A DNA stretch of 11,858 nt from Verrucomicrobiota bacterium (lineage in GTDB: Bacteria > Verrucomicrobiota > Verrucomicrobiia > Opitutales > Opitutaceae): positions 1-11,858 of the forward strand of contig JAEZUE010000045.1 of the NCBI GenBank assembly GCA_023443455.1, given 5' to 3'. A program made the translations under genes and the position numbers. Below, piece after piece: positions 5,420-11,858 of this stretch. Below the pieces are notes generated by a model. It did not search any database. It was not told where the DNA came from and saw only the letters and a list, made by a program, of their open reading frames with translations. Positions within the stretch are counted from its first letter, which is position 1. Each line of letters starts with the position of its first letter.

Positions 5420-6928
5420 ATGAAACTTCTCGCCACTCCCGAAATCTGGTTCGTCTGCGGTTCGCAGCATCTCTACGGCCCCGGCCCGCTCCAGCAGGTC
5501 GCCGCCAACGCCACGCAGGTCGCCGAGGCGCTCGCCGCCTCGAAGAAGCTCCCGCTCAAGACCGTCTTCAAGGCCCTCGTCACCACGCCCGACGAGATCA
5601 CCGCGCTCTGCCGCGAGGCCAACAACGACGCCAACTGCGCCGGCCTCATTATCTGGATGCACACCTTCTCGCCCTCGAAGATGTGGATCCGCGGCCTCTC
5701 CTGCCTGCAGAAGCCCTTCGCCCATCTCCACACGCAGTTCAACCGCGACCTGCCGTGGAGCACGATCGACATGGACTTCATGAACCTCAACCAGGCCGCC
5801 CACGGCGACCGCGAGGCCGGGTTCATCCACACCCGCATGCGCCTCGGCCGCAAGGTGGTCGTCGGCCACTGGTCGGATCCGGAAGTCCATGACCGCCTCG
5901 GCGCCTGGATGCGCGCCGCCCGCGCCTGGCACGACTGGCAGGGCGCGAAGTTCGCCCGCTTCGGCGACAACATGCGCCAGGTCGCCGTGACCGAGGGCGA
6001 CAAGGTCGCCACCGAGATGAAGTTCGGCTTCGCCACCAACGGCTACGGCGTCGGCGACCTCGTCGCCGTCATCAAGAAGGTCAAGAAGGCCGACATCGAC
6101 GCCCTCTGCGCCGAGTACGAAAAACTCTACAACGTCGCCGCGCCCCTCAGGCAGGGCGGCGCCCGCCACGACTCGCTACGCGACGCCGCGCGCTACGAAC
6201 TCGGCTTCCGCGCCTTCCTCGAGGACGGCGGCTTCAAGGGCTTCACCACCACCTTCGAGGACCTCCACGGCCTCAACCAGCTCCCCGGCTTCGCCTGCCA
6301 ACGCCTCATGGCCGACGGCTACGGCTTCGGCGCCGAGGGCGACTGGAAGACCGCCGCGCTGCTCCGCGCGATGAAGGTCATGGACGCCGGCCTCAAGGGC
6401 GGCACCTCCTTCATGGAGGACTACACCTACCACCTATCGCCGAAGGGGCACCAGGTGCTCGGCTCGCACATGCTCGAGATCTGCCCAAGCATCGCCGCCG
6501 GCAAGCCCTCGATGGAGATCCACCCGCTCGGCATCGGCGGCAAGGACGACCCGGTGCGCCTCGTGTTCGACGCCCCCTCCGGCCCCGCCCTCAACGCCTC
6601 GCTCGTCCACCTCGGCAACCGTTTCCGCCTCATCGTGAACGAAGTCACCGCCGTGAAGACGCCGAAGCTGCCGAAGCTGCCCGTCGCCCGCGCCGTGTGG
6701 GAGTGCAAGCCCGACTTCAAGACCGCGTGCGGCTGCTGGATCCTCGCCGGCGGCGCCCACCACACCGGCTACAGCTACACCGTCACCACCGAGATGCTGG
6801 AGGACTTCGCCACCATCGCCGGTATCGAGATGGTCACGATCGACGCCGACACCCGCCTGAGCGAGTTCAAGCAGACCCTGCGCAACAACGAGGTCTACTA
6901 CCACCTCGCCCAGGGCATCCGGGTGTAA
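5420..6928 (+). CDS. araA: L-arabinose isomerase
   Basis: Converts L-arabinose to L-ribulose, the first intracellular step. It is a Mn2+-dependent cytoplasmic enzyme, usually hexameric. The product is 502 residues (E. coli AraA 500) and begins in family style with a short lead into EIWFVCGSQHLYG (8-20). The metal ligands fall where expected: E306 (GAEGDWK), E333 (FMEDYTYH), H350 (GSHMLE) and H448 (AGGAHHTG). The C-terminal part matches the family through DADTRLSEFK and NNEVYYHLAQG. The ATG is preceded by pyrimidine tandem repeats instead of a ribosome-binding site, suggesting leaderless-like or S1-assisted initiation. A terminator-like hairpin follows 14 bp after the stop, so araD may be partly uncoupled from it. 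Confidence 0.97.
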   Translation: MKLLATPEIWFVCGSQHLYGPGPLQQVAANATQVAEALAASKKLPLKTVFKALVTTPDEITALCREANNDANCAGLIIWMHTFSPSKMWIRGLSCLQKPFAHLHTQFNRDLPWSTIDMDFMNLNQAAHGDREAGFIHTRMRLGRKVVVGHWSDPEVHDRLGAWMRAARAWHDWQGAKFARFGDNMRQVAVTEGDKVATEMKFGFATNGYGVGDLVAVIKKVKKADIDALCAEYEKLYNVAAPLRQGGARHDSLRDAARYELGFRAFLEDGGFKGFTTTFEDLHGLNQLPGFACQRLMADGYGFGAEGDWKTAALLRAMKVMDAGLKGGTSFMEDYTYHLSPKGHQVLGSHMLEICPSIAAGKPSMEIHPLGIGGKDDPVRLVFDAPSGPALNASLVHLGNRFRLIVNEVTAVKTPKLPKLPVARAVWECKPDFKTACGCWILAGGAHHTGYSYTVTTEMLEDFATIAGIEMVTIDADTRLSEFKQTLRNNEVYYHLAQGIRV

Positions 6929-6942
6929 GGTTCGGTTTCCAG

Positions 6943-6974
6943 GGCCGGCGCCGAGCATTCGACGCCGGCCTTTT
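6943..6974 (+). terminator. Terminator-like hairpin after araA
   Basis: An 8-bp stem, GGCCGGCG / CGCCGGCC, extends inward past one mismatch by CGA/TCG with a GCAT loop. TTTTCCTT follows. It looks like an intrinsic terminator placed inside the ara gene series, so it may lower araD expression or end the araBA transcript. Confidence 0.7.
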
Positions 6975-6981
6975 CCTTGTT

Positions 6982-7050
6982 GGAGCCTGCTTGCAGGCGA
7001 TACACCGTCATCCATCCCTGACCCAAGATCGCCTGCAAGCAGGCTCCTAC
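6982..7050. repeat. REPIN-like doublet between araA and araD
   Basis: Two 20-bp arms (6982-7001, GGAGCCTGCTTGCAGGCGAT; 7028-7047, its exact reverse complement) are separated by 26 bp. Each arm is itself a hairpin, GCCTGC-TT-GCAGGC. The right copy carries the full GTAGG head, read on the minus strand and ending at 7050. The left copy has GTTGG. Paired inverted REP units of this form are known as REPINs and depend on RAYT transposases elsewhere in the genome. Confidence 0.75.
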
Positions 7051-7056
7051 AGTCGG

Positions 7057-7097
7057 CCCTTCCCTCACTCCCTCCCTCCTTCAGTCCCTCACTCCCT
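7057..7097 (+). repeat. Pyrimidine repeat abutting araD
   Basis: The 13-mer TCCCTCACTCCCT, also found three times before araA, occurs at 7061-7073 and 7085-7097. The second copy ends 7 nt before the araD ATG. As at araA, no Shine-Dalgarno sequence is present, and the template strand has several GGG runs. Confidence 0.75.
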
Positions 7098-7104
7098 CTC
7101 CGCC

Positions 7105-7806
7105 ATGCTCACCGAACTCAAACGCGAGGCCTACGAGGCCAACCTGGCCCTGCCGAAACACGGGCTGATCAATCTTACTTTCGGCAACGCCTCCGCCATC
7201 GACCGGAACCGCGGCATCTTCGCCATCAAGCCCAGCGGCGTCGACTACGCCACCCTCAAGCCCGAGGACATGGTCCTGGTCGACCTCGAGGGGAACATCG
7301 TCGAGGGCAACCTCCGCCCGTCGTCCGACACGCCCACGCACCGCCGGCTCTTCATCGCGTTCCCGTCCATCGGCGGCGTCGTGCACACCCACTCCTCGCA
7401 CGCCACCTCCTTCGCCCAGGCCGGACGCAGTATCCCAATCTTCGGCACGACGCACGCCGACTACTTCTTCGGCGACATCCCCGCGACCCGCAAGATGACC
7501 GCCGAGGAGATCGGCGGCGGTGCCTACGAATGGGAAACGGGCAACGTCATCGTCGAGCGTTTCGCCGCCGACAAACTCGACCCGGCCGACTTCCCCGCGG
7601 TGCTGGTCAACCGCCACGCGCCCTTCACTTGGGGCCCGAATGTCGCGAAAGCCGTCGAGGTCGCCGTCGCGGTTGAATGCATCGCGCACATGGCGCTGAT
7701 GTCGCTCCAGCTCGAACCCAAGCTCCCGACCATCGAGACCGAGCTGCTCAACAAGCACTTCAAGCGCAAGCACGGCCCCGGCGCCTACTACGGCCAGCCC
7801 AAGTAG
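7105..7806 (+). CDS. araD: L-ribulose-5-phosphate 4-epimerase
   Basis: Converts L-ribulose-5-phosphate to D-xylulose-5-phosphate, the last arabinose-specific step. It is a metal-dependent class II aldolase-family enzyme of the cytoplasm. The 233-residue product closely follows E. coli AraD (231). It starts LTELKREAYEANLALPKHG, has KPSGVDY (42-48) and PSSDTPTH (72-79), and ends RKHGPGAYYGQ. Metal ligands H94, H96 (VHTHSSHAT) and H171 (NRHAPFTWG) are present. So are D75, the likely catalytic D119 (THADYFFG) and Y229. The frame stays open well upstream into the araA 3' end, but family similarity fixes the start at 7105. The gene lies 176 bp after araA, beyond a terminator-like hairpin and a REPIN, so it may need its own promoter or read-through. 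Confidence 0.97.
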   Translation: MLTELKREAYEANLALPKHGLINLTFGNASAIDRNRGIFAIKPSGVDYATLKPEDMVLVDLEGNIVEGNLRPSSDTPTHRRLFIAFPSIGGVVHTHSSHATSFAQAGRSIPIFGTTHADYFFGDIPATRKMTAEEIGGGAYEWETGNVIVERFAADKLDPADFPAVLVNRHAPFTWGPNVAKAVEVAVAVECIAHMALMSLQLEPKLPTIETELLNKHFKRKHGPGAYYGQPK

Positions 7807-7817
7807 CCGCTCCGCTC

Positions 7818-7855
7818 CGACGAAATTCTGTTACGATCGTAACAGAATTTCGTCG
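7818..7855. promoter_or_regulatory. Perfect 38-bp palindrome after araD
   Basis: Each half is 19 bases (CGACGAAATTCTGTTACGA and its exact complement), with centre TACGATCGTA. It begins 11 bp after the araD stop and is clearly AT-richer than the flanks. As RNA it would form a long hairpin but lacks a following U tract. As DNA it resembles a two-fold protein site. It sits where araD (+) and the GH3 gene (-) converge. Function is unknown; bidirectional termination, a regulator site or cruciform extrusion are all possible. Confidence 0.6.
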
Positions 7856-8013
7856 TCTCTCTGAATATCAACGGCTTCGAGAGCCTTGGATTTGCGCTCT
7901 TCGGGCGCACCGGGAGACCTGATACCTCAGCGCAGGTACCGCGGGGAAGCGTCCATCGGCTCTCTGCCGTGGGGGTAGGCCCCTCGCCGATTGCACGCGA
8001 CCGTGCCGCAAAG

Positions 8014-8054
8014 AAAAAGGCCGGGCGGCGCCCCTTTCGGAACACCGCCCGGCC
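8014..8054 (-). terminator. Rho-independent terminator of the GH3 gene
   Basis: On the minus strand a perfect 10-bp stem, GGCCGGGCGG / CCGCCCGGCC, encloses a 16-nt loop. TTTTTCTTT follows. It begins about 25 bp beyond the GH3 stop. Confidence 0.9.
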
Positions 8055-8079
8055 CAACCCAAGTTACCCACTTTGAAGT

Positions 8080-10188
8080 CTACTGCAGCACGACCTTGCC
8101 CTCGAGGGGCGTGCTGTCGGAGGCGCCGCCGGCGAGGATGCGGTATTCGCCGGGCTCCGCCTTCCACGCATGCGCGGTGCTGTCCCAGAAGGCGAAGTCC
8201 TCTGCCGTCAGGCGAATGCGCACGGTGCGGCTTTCGCCGGGAGCGAGCGTCACCCGCGAAAACCCCTTCAACTCCTTCGGCGGACGCGGCACCGACGCCT
8301 CGACATCGCGCACGTAGAGTTGCGCCACTTCGGTGCCCGCGACCGGGCCGGTGTTGGTCACGGTGAACTCCACGCTCACCCGGGCGCCGGATCGGATCTC
8401 CGCCGGAGACACCTTGATGTCCGAATACGCGAACGTCGTGTACGACAGTCCGTGCCCGAAGGCGAAGAGCGGCTTGATCTGTTTCGCCTCGTACCAGCGG
8501 TAGCCGACGAAGACTCCTTCCTTGTAGACGACGTCACGAATCGGTTGCGACATGTCGTTGTCCGGCGGCCAGCCGGTGTAGAGCTGGTCCTCGGGTCGGA
8601 GGTAACCGTAGCCGGGCGAGTCCTCGAAGCGGCGCTCGATCGAGATGGGCAACTTGCCGGAGGGGTTCACGTCGCCGCAGAGGATCTCGGCCAGCGCGGT
8701 GTTGCCGGCCTGGCCGGGATACCAGGCGTACACGATCGCCGCGGCCTGTTCCGCCCAACCCGTCATCTGGATACCGCCGCCGGAATTCACGACCACCACC
8801 GTGCGCGGATTCAGCGCCACGACCCGTCGCACGCGCGCCTCCTCCTCGGTCGGCAACGCGAAGGGCCGGTCCCAGCCTTCGCTGTCGGAGGTGCCGGTGC
8901 TGAGCACCACGATATCGGCCGCGCGCAGCTGCTCGTCGGTGGGCTCCGCCACGTGGGCGATGCGCTCGCCGTAGGTCGTCGCGAGCGCCTGCCGCAGCGT
9001 GACATTGTTGTACCCTTCGACATCCGCCGCCCCGCCGCCACGCGGGAGCACGTCGGCAAAGAGGCCGGTGAGGAGAATGCGTTGCGCGGCGTCCTTCTTC
9101 AACGGGAGCACCGCGTCGGCATTTTTGAGCAGCACGACCGCCTCGCGGCCGGTCTCGAGCGCAACCTGCTCGTGCTCGGGGAACTTGCCGAGGAAGTAGT
9201 CGTCGCGCACCGGGCGGTCGAACAGCCCCATCGCGATCTCCGTGCGCAGAATGCTGCGCGCCATGCGGTCGACCTCCGCCATCGCAACCTTGCCCGACTG
9301 CAGCAGGCGTTCGCCGTCGGCCTTGATGAATTTCTCGCCGGGCATCTCCAGGTCCTGGCCGGACTTGATGATCTTCTCCGCATCCCAGACCGACCACCAG
9401 TCCGTCATGACGAGCCAGCGGAACCCTAGCTGGCCGCGCAGCAAATCGGTGATCACGGTGGGGCTCTGGCCGGTCCACTCGCCGTTGACCTGGTTGTAGG
9501 AGGTCATCACCGCCATCGCGCCGGCGTCGATGCCCGCCTTGAACGCCGGCAGGTAGATCTCGTGCGCCGTGCGCTCGTCGAGGACCGAGTTGGACGTGCG
9601 ACGGTGGTAGTCGGTGTTGTTCGCGTAGAAGTGCTTCAACGTTGGGATCGTGCCGGTGTCGAGCACGCCGGCCACGTAGCGCTCGACGATCTTCGCGGCG
9701 AGGAACGGATCCTCGCCGAAGTATTCAAAATTTCGGCCGCACTGCGCCTGCCGGTAGATGTTCATGCCCGGCCCGAGCAGCACCGCGATGCCGCCGGCCC
9801 GGCACTCCTCGCCGATGCAACGCGCATACCGGTGCGCCAGTCCGGGATTCCACGTTGCCGCGAGCCCGAGCGGGGCGGGGAACGAAACCGACCGCTCGAG
9901 CTGGTCGCTGAGGTTGCGCCGGATGTTCACGCCCTGCGTCGCATCCGAGAGGTACAACTCCGGAATCCCGTATTCAGGAAATCCTTTGATGAAGAAGCTG
10001 TTGTGCCCGCTGATCAGCTGCAGCTTCTCGGCGGGCGACATCTTGGCGAGGACCTCGCCGGCGCGGCGATCGGCATCCTCGAAGGAAACGGGGGTCTTGA
10101 AGGAAGGCTCGGCAAGCATGGTGGAGCAGACAAGCAACGCGCCACCGATCGCGGCGCCGAGGTTGAACAACGAAGCGACGGGGCTCAT
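8080..10188 (-). CDS. Secreted glycoside hydrolase family 3 enzyme
   Basis: Probable exo-acting retaining beta-glycosidase (glucosidase, xylosidase or arabinosidase). The 702-residue product has a signal peptide (hydrophobic residues about 9-25, likely cut after TMLA), so it should be periplasmic or exported. The order is a GH3 N-terminal barrel (about 35-330), a GH3 C-terminal alpha/beta domain (about 345-575) and a fibronectin III-like domain (about 605-690). Family motifs include SDATQGV (81-87), RNFEYFGEDP (152-160), LKHF (184-187), the likely nucleophile D263 in VMTDWW and the likely acid/base E437 in DSEGWDR. An earlier in-frame ATG at 10275 would add 29 residues ahead of the signal peptide, so the start at 10188 is preferred. 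A hairpin at 10201-10229 lies just upstream. The lipobox cysteine rule is not met. The arabinose context hints at an arabinose-releasing role, but substrate cannot be read from sequence. Confidence 0.9.
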   Translation of the reverse strand: MSPVASLFNLGAAIGGALLVCSTMLAEPSFKTPVSFEDADRRAGEVLAKMSPAEKLQLISGHNSFFIKGFPEYGIPELYLSDATQGVNIRRNLSDQLERSVSFPAPLGLAATWNPGLAHRYARCIGEECRAGGIAVLLGPGMNIYRQAQCGRNFEYFGEDPFLAAKIVERYVAGVLDTGTIPTLKHFYANNTDYHRRTSNSVLDERTAHEIYLPAFKAGIDAGAMAVMTSYNQVNGEWTGQSPTVITDLLRGQLGFRWLVMTDWWSVWDAEKIIKSGQDLEMPGEKFIKADGERLLQSGKVAMAEVDRMARSILRTEIAMGLFDRPVRDDYFLGKFPEHEQVALETGREAVVLLKNADAVLPLKKDAAQRILLTGLFADVLPRGGGAADVEGYNNVTLRQALATTYGERIAHVAEPTDEQLRAADIVVLSTGTSDSEGWDRPFALPTEEEARVRRVVALNPRTVVVVNSGGGIQMTGWAEQAAAIVYAWYPGQAGNTALAEILCGDVNPSGKLPISIERRFEDSPGYGYLRPEDQLYTGWPPDNDMSQPIRDVVYKEGVFVGYRWYEAKQIKPLFAFGHGLSYTTFAYSDIKVSPAEIRSGARVSVEFTVTNTGPVAGTEVAQLYVRDVEASVPRPPKELKGFSRVTLAPGESRTVRIRLTAEDFAFWDSTAHAWKAEPGEYRILAGGASDSTPLEGKVVLQ

Positions 10189-10200
10189 GGGTGAGCCGCA

Positions 10201-10229
10201 CGTTGCACCGGAGCCCCCCGGTTGCAACG
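10201..10229 (-). promoter_or_regulatory. Inverted repeat just upstream of the GH3 start
   Basis: Arms CGTTGCACCGG and CCGGTTGCAACG pair over 11 positions with one bulged base around a 6-nt centre. One arm contains the palindrome GTTGCAAC. It ends 12 bp before the GH3 ATG, so it could be an operator over the promoter or a hairpin in the mRNA leader that limits translation. Confidence 0.45.
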
Positions 10230-10294
10230 CCACCCATCCCCGGGCGCCGCACGCTTCGGACAAATGACGCATCAACCGCCGGGCCCACCCGCGC

Positions 10295-10340
10295 GGCCGG
10301 CGACCTTCCGTGGGGCTGCTCGCCCGAGCGGAAACCGGCC
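10295..10340. repeat. Nested inverted repeat in divergent spacer
   Basis: Outer arms GGCCGG / CCGGCC and inner arms TTCCG / CGGAA enclose a GTGGGGCTGCTCG-type hairpin. The core resembles the hairpin at 11050-11071 after the next gene. It lies between the GH3 gene and the threonine-rich protein gene, in the 255-bp gap that must hold both promoters. Confidence 0.4.
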
Positions 10341-10443
10341 TGCTTCCGTGCCCTCGGCGCCGCCGACCTTGCGCACTTTCGCCGAAATTCCCCTGAAACC
10401 TCCCGCCACCCCGCGCGTTTGATCGGGCGTAACCATCACCACC

Positions 10444-11025
10444 ATGAACCTCCGCTCCACCAAACTTCCCGCCCTTCTCCTCTGCGCCCTCCTCGGACTC
10501 GTCGTCACCGCCGACGCCTCCGCCCGCACCCGCACCACCACCCGCAATGCCGAGCGCCAGCGTAGCTCATCCCACACCGAAAGGACGACCACCAACGCCG
10601 ACGGCAAGACCGTCACCCGCACCAAGGACCGCACCTGGGACGCCGCCACGAGGTCCGGCACCATCGCCACCGCGACCACCCTGCCCGACGGCCGCACCGC
10701 CGGCCGCACTGGTACGTACCAAAAGAACCCCGACGGCTCCGTCTCCACCCAGGGCACCTACCACCGCGCCAACGGCCAGACCGGCACCTACGAGTCGACC
10801 ACCCGGAAGACCGCCGACGGCCGCACCTCCCACGGCACGGTCACCAACGCCGAGGGCAAAACCGTCACGATCGACTCCACCACGAACAAGACCGGAAACG
10901 GCTTCCACCGCACCACCACCAAGACCGGCCCCGAGGGCAAGTCCGTCACCAAGGAAATCGACGTCGCCAAGGAGGGCGGCACCGTCACCCGCACCGTCAA
11001 CCGCACCCGCGACGGCGCGAACTGA
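10444..11025 (+). CDS. Secreted threonine-rich repeat protein, unknown
   Basis: I do not recognise a named family. The 193-residue product has a clear signal peptide (MNLRSTK, then hydrophobic residues 8-22, likely cut after ADASA). The mature part is about a quarter threonine, with many Arg, Gly and Asn and no cysteine. It is built from degenerate units centred on a [DEN]-G-[KRSQ] turn, with the glycines at 54, 83, 98, 111, 126, 138 and 165. Spacings are about 12-15 residues or twice that. Two units read NADGKTVT (51-58) and NAEGKTVT (135-142). The pattern suggests a row of short beta-hairpins, possibly an extracellular or surface-bound fibre-like domain. It lies 103 bp upstream of the ECF sigma gene on the same strand and could be part of that regulon or operon. 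The start is set by the signal peptide; an ACC-rich stretch, not a ribosome-binding site, precedes it. Confidence 0.75.
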   Translation: MNLRSTKLPALLLCALLGLVVTADASARTRTTTRNAERQRSSSHTERTTTNADGKTVTRTKDRTWDAATRSGTIATATTLPDGRTAGRTGTYQKNPDGSVSTQGTYHRANGQTGTYESTTRKTADGRTSHGTVTNAEGKTVTIDSTTNKTGNGFHRTTTKTGPEGKSVTKEIDVAKEGGTVTRTVNRTRDGAN

Positions 11026-11032
11026 AACGACT

Positions 11033-11094
11033 GTAGGGCGCGAGCCCGTGGCGCTGCTCGCCAGAGCAGCGATCTCCGCCCCGCGCCCCCTTTT
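11033..11094 (+). terminator. GTAGG-headed hairpin, possible terminator
   Basis: A GTAGG head is followed by long-range arms GGGCGCG (11036-11042) and CGCGCCC (11082-11088). These enclose a strong inner hairpin, CGCTGCTC-GCCA-GAGCAGCG (11052-11071). CC and TTTT (11091-11094) follow. It may act as a weak terminator after the threonine-rich protein gene, or be another REP-like unit. Confidence 0.4.
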
Positions 11095-11128
11095 CGTTCC
11101 TTGAACCCACGCCCGCTCCGGGCATTTC

Positions 11129-11725
11129 GTGAACCTGTTGTCCGACGCGCCCTCCAGCCCGACCGACGCCGCCCCCACCGACGAGGCCCTCGCTCTCGCC
11201 GCGCAGGGCGGCGACCGCTCGGCGCTCGACGCCCTCGTCACGCGTCACCACGGCGAGGTGACGCGATTGATGTGGCGCTTCGCCCGTCGCCGCGCCGACC
11301 TCGACGACCTGGTGCAGGACGTCTTCGTGCGGCTCGTCCGCGGTCTGCCCACCTGGCGCGCCGACCGGCCGTTTCTCCACTGGCTGCGCCGCATCGCCGT
11401 CAACTGCGGCCGCGACCACTGCCGCCGCGACGCCGTCCGGCGCCGCTGGCAGATCGAGCCCGATGCCGATCCGGAGGAGCCCGCCCCCGAAGCCGTCGCC
11501 CCCGCCAGCGACCCCGCCGCCCGCCTCGCCGCCGACGAGGCCAAGACGCTCCTGGAACGCCTCCCGCCCGACGACCGCACCCTTCTCACGCTCCACTATC
11601 TCGAAGGCTGGGAGTTCGCCCGCATCGGCGAGCTGCTCGGCTGGTCGGGTCCCGCCACCAAGCTCCGCGCCTTTCGCGCTCGCCGTCGCCTCCAATCGCT
11701 TCTCAAACACCACGACCACCCATGA
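11129..11725 (+). CDS. ECF-type (sigma-70 family) RNA polymerase sigma factor
   Basis: Alternative sigma factor that directs RNA polymerase to a small promoter set. The 198-residue product has only the two ECF domains. Sigma2 spans about 20-95, with the core-binding DLDDLVQDVFVRLVRG segment and FLHWLRRIAVNCGRDHCRR. Sigma4 spans about 138-192, with LPPDDRTLLTLHYLEGWEFARIGELLGW forming the helix-turn-helix. An acidic, Pro/Ala-rich linker joins them. It begins with GTG at 11129; an in-frame stop at 11102-11104 rules out a longer version, though a later start is possible. Its stop overlaps the next start as ATGA, which implies translational coupling, as is usual for ECF and anti-sigma pairs. The ECF subgroup and the signal sensed cannot be told from sequence. 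Confidence 0.92.
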   Translation: MNLLSDAPSSPTDAAPTDEALALAAQGGDRSALDALVTRHHGEVTRLMWRFARRRADLDDLVQDVFVRLVRGLPTWRADRPFLHWLRRIAVNCGRDHCRRDAVRRRWQIEPDADPEEPAPEAVAPASDPAARLAADEAKTLLERLPPDDRTLLTLHYLEGWEFARIGELLGWSGPATKLRAFRARRRLQSLLKHHDHP

Positions 11726-11858
11726 ACCCGTCACGCGATCCCAATGACGCCCGGTGGACCGGGCTCGCCGCCCGCGCCCGTGCCGACCGGCCGCCGCCCC
11801 TCGAACTCGCCGCCGCGCTGCGCGCCGCCCGTACCGAGGCCGCCGCGCTCGCCTCCGC
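11722..11858 (+). CDS. Partial gene coupled to sigma factor, possible anti-sigma
   Basis: Only the first 45 codons are visible before the window ends. The product begins MNPSRDPNDARWTGLAARAR and continues into an Ala/Arg/Pro-rich helical stretch. Its ATG overlaps the sigma stop by 4 bases. By position it is the best candidate for the anti-sigma or accessory partner. The visible part contains no zinc-binding HxxxCxxC motif or membrane segment, so the call rests on context alone. Confidence 0.5.
   Translation, partial: MNPSRDPNDARWTGLAARARADRPPPLELAAALRAARTEAAALAS

Noticed and set aside
6697..7104. N-terminal extension of araD overlapping araA
   Set aside because: The extension reads through the araA 3' end, a terminator-like hairpin and a REPIN. 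AraD similarity starts exactly at 7105.
7879..7964. GAGAGCC / GGCTCTC inverted arms in the araD-GH3 gap
   Set aside because: They are only 7 bp and over 70 bp apart, which is expected by chance in GC-rich DNA.
10126..10137. Lipoprotein lipobox in the GH3 signal peptide
   Set aside because: The cysteine at residue 21 follows Leu-Leu-Val; the -1 residue is Val rather than Gly, Ala or Ser, so a signal peptidase I site after TMLA is preferred.
10189..10275. Longer start for the GH3 enzyme
   Set aside because: It would put 29 polar residues before a good signal peptide and would translate through the inverted repeat at 10201-10229.

Overview
The window is GC-rich DNA with strongly C/G-ending codons. 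It carries an L-arabinose catabolism locus and the start of an unrelated sigma-factor locus. Gene content suggests a Gram-negative polysaccharide degrader: an SGLT-type sugar:sodium symporter, a secreted mutarotase, AraB/AraA/AraD and a secreted GH3 glycosidase. Most starts lack an obvious Shine-Dalgarno sequence, and the intergenic gaps are full of GTAGG-headed hairpins. I would place it in Verrucomicrobiota, probably Opitutaceae. That placement is inference from gene style; no marker gene is present.

Layout. 2-1684 (+) is an SSS-family sugar/Na+ symporter. 1685-2156 is a convergent, gene-free spacer with two terminators, a 50-bp dyad and several REP-like hairpins. 2157-3293 (-) is an aldose 1-epimerase with a signal peptide. 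3294-3631 is a divergent control region. 3632-5290, 5420-6928 and 7105-7806 (+) are araB, araA and araD. They are separated by structured gaps rather than packed tightly. 7807-8079 is a second convergent spacer with a 38-bp perfect palindrome and the GH3 terminator. 8080-10188 (-) is a secreted GH3 glycoside hydrolase. 10444-11025 (+) is a secreted threonine-rich repeat protein. 11129-11725 (+) is an ECF sigma factor, overlapped by ATGA with a gene that runs off the window (11722-11858).

How the genes work together (inference from known families). GH3 would release sugar outside the cytoplasm. The mutarotase would interconvert anomers in the periplasm, and the symporter would import the pyranose with Na+. 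AraA, AraB and AraD then convert L-arabinose through L-ribulose and L-ribulose-5-phosphate to D-xylulose-5-phosphate, which enters the pentose phosphate pathway. L-arabinopyranose matches D-galactopyranose at C1-C4, so a galactose-type symporter and a galactose-type mutarotase both make sense here. No arabinose regulator is visible in the window.

The most unusual material is non-coding. There are two large palindromes with the same TACG-RT-CGTA centre, both in convergent spacers. A pyrimidine repeat, TCCCTCACTCCCT, abuts both the araA and araD starts and makes the template strand G-quadruplex-compatible. There is also a REPIN-like doublet and a set of GTAGG-headed hairpins whose stems differ in sequence. 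I saw no tRNA, rRNA, CRISPR array, insertion sequence or transposase.
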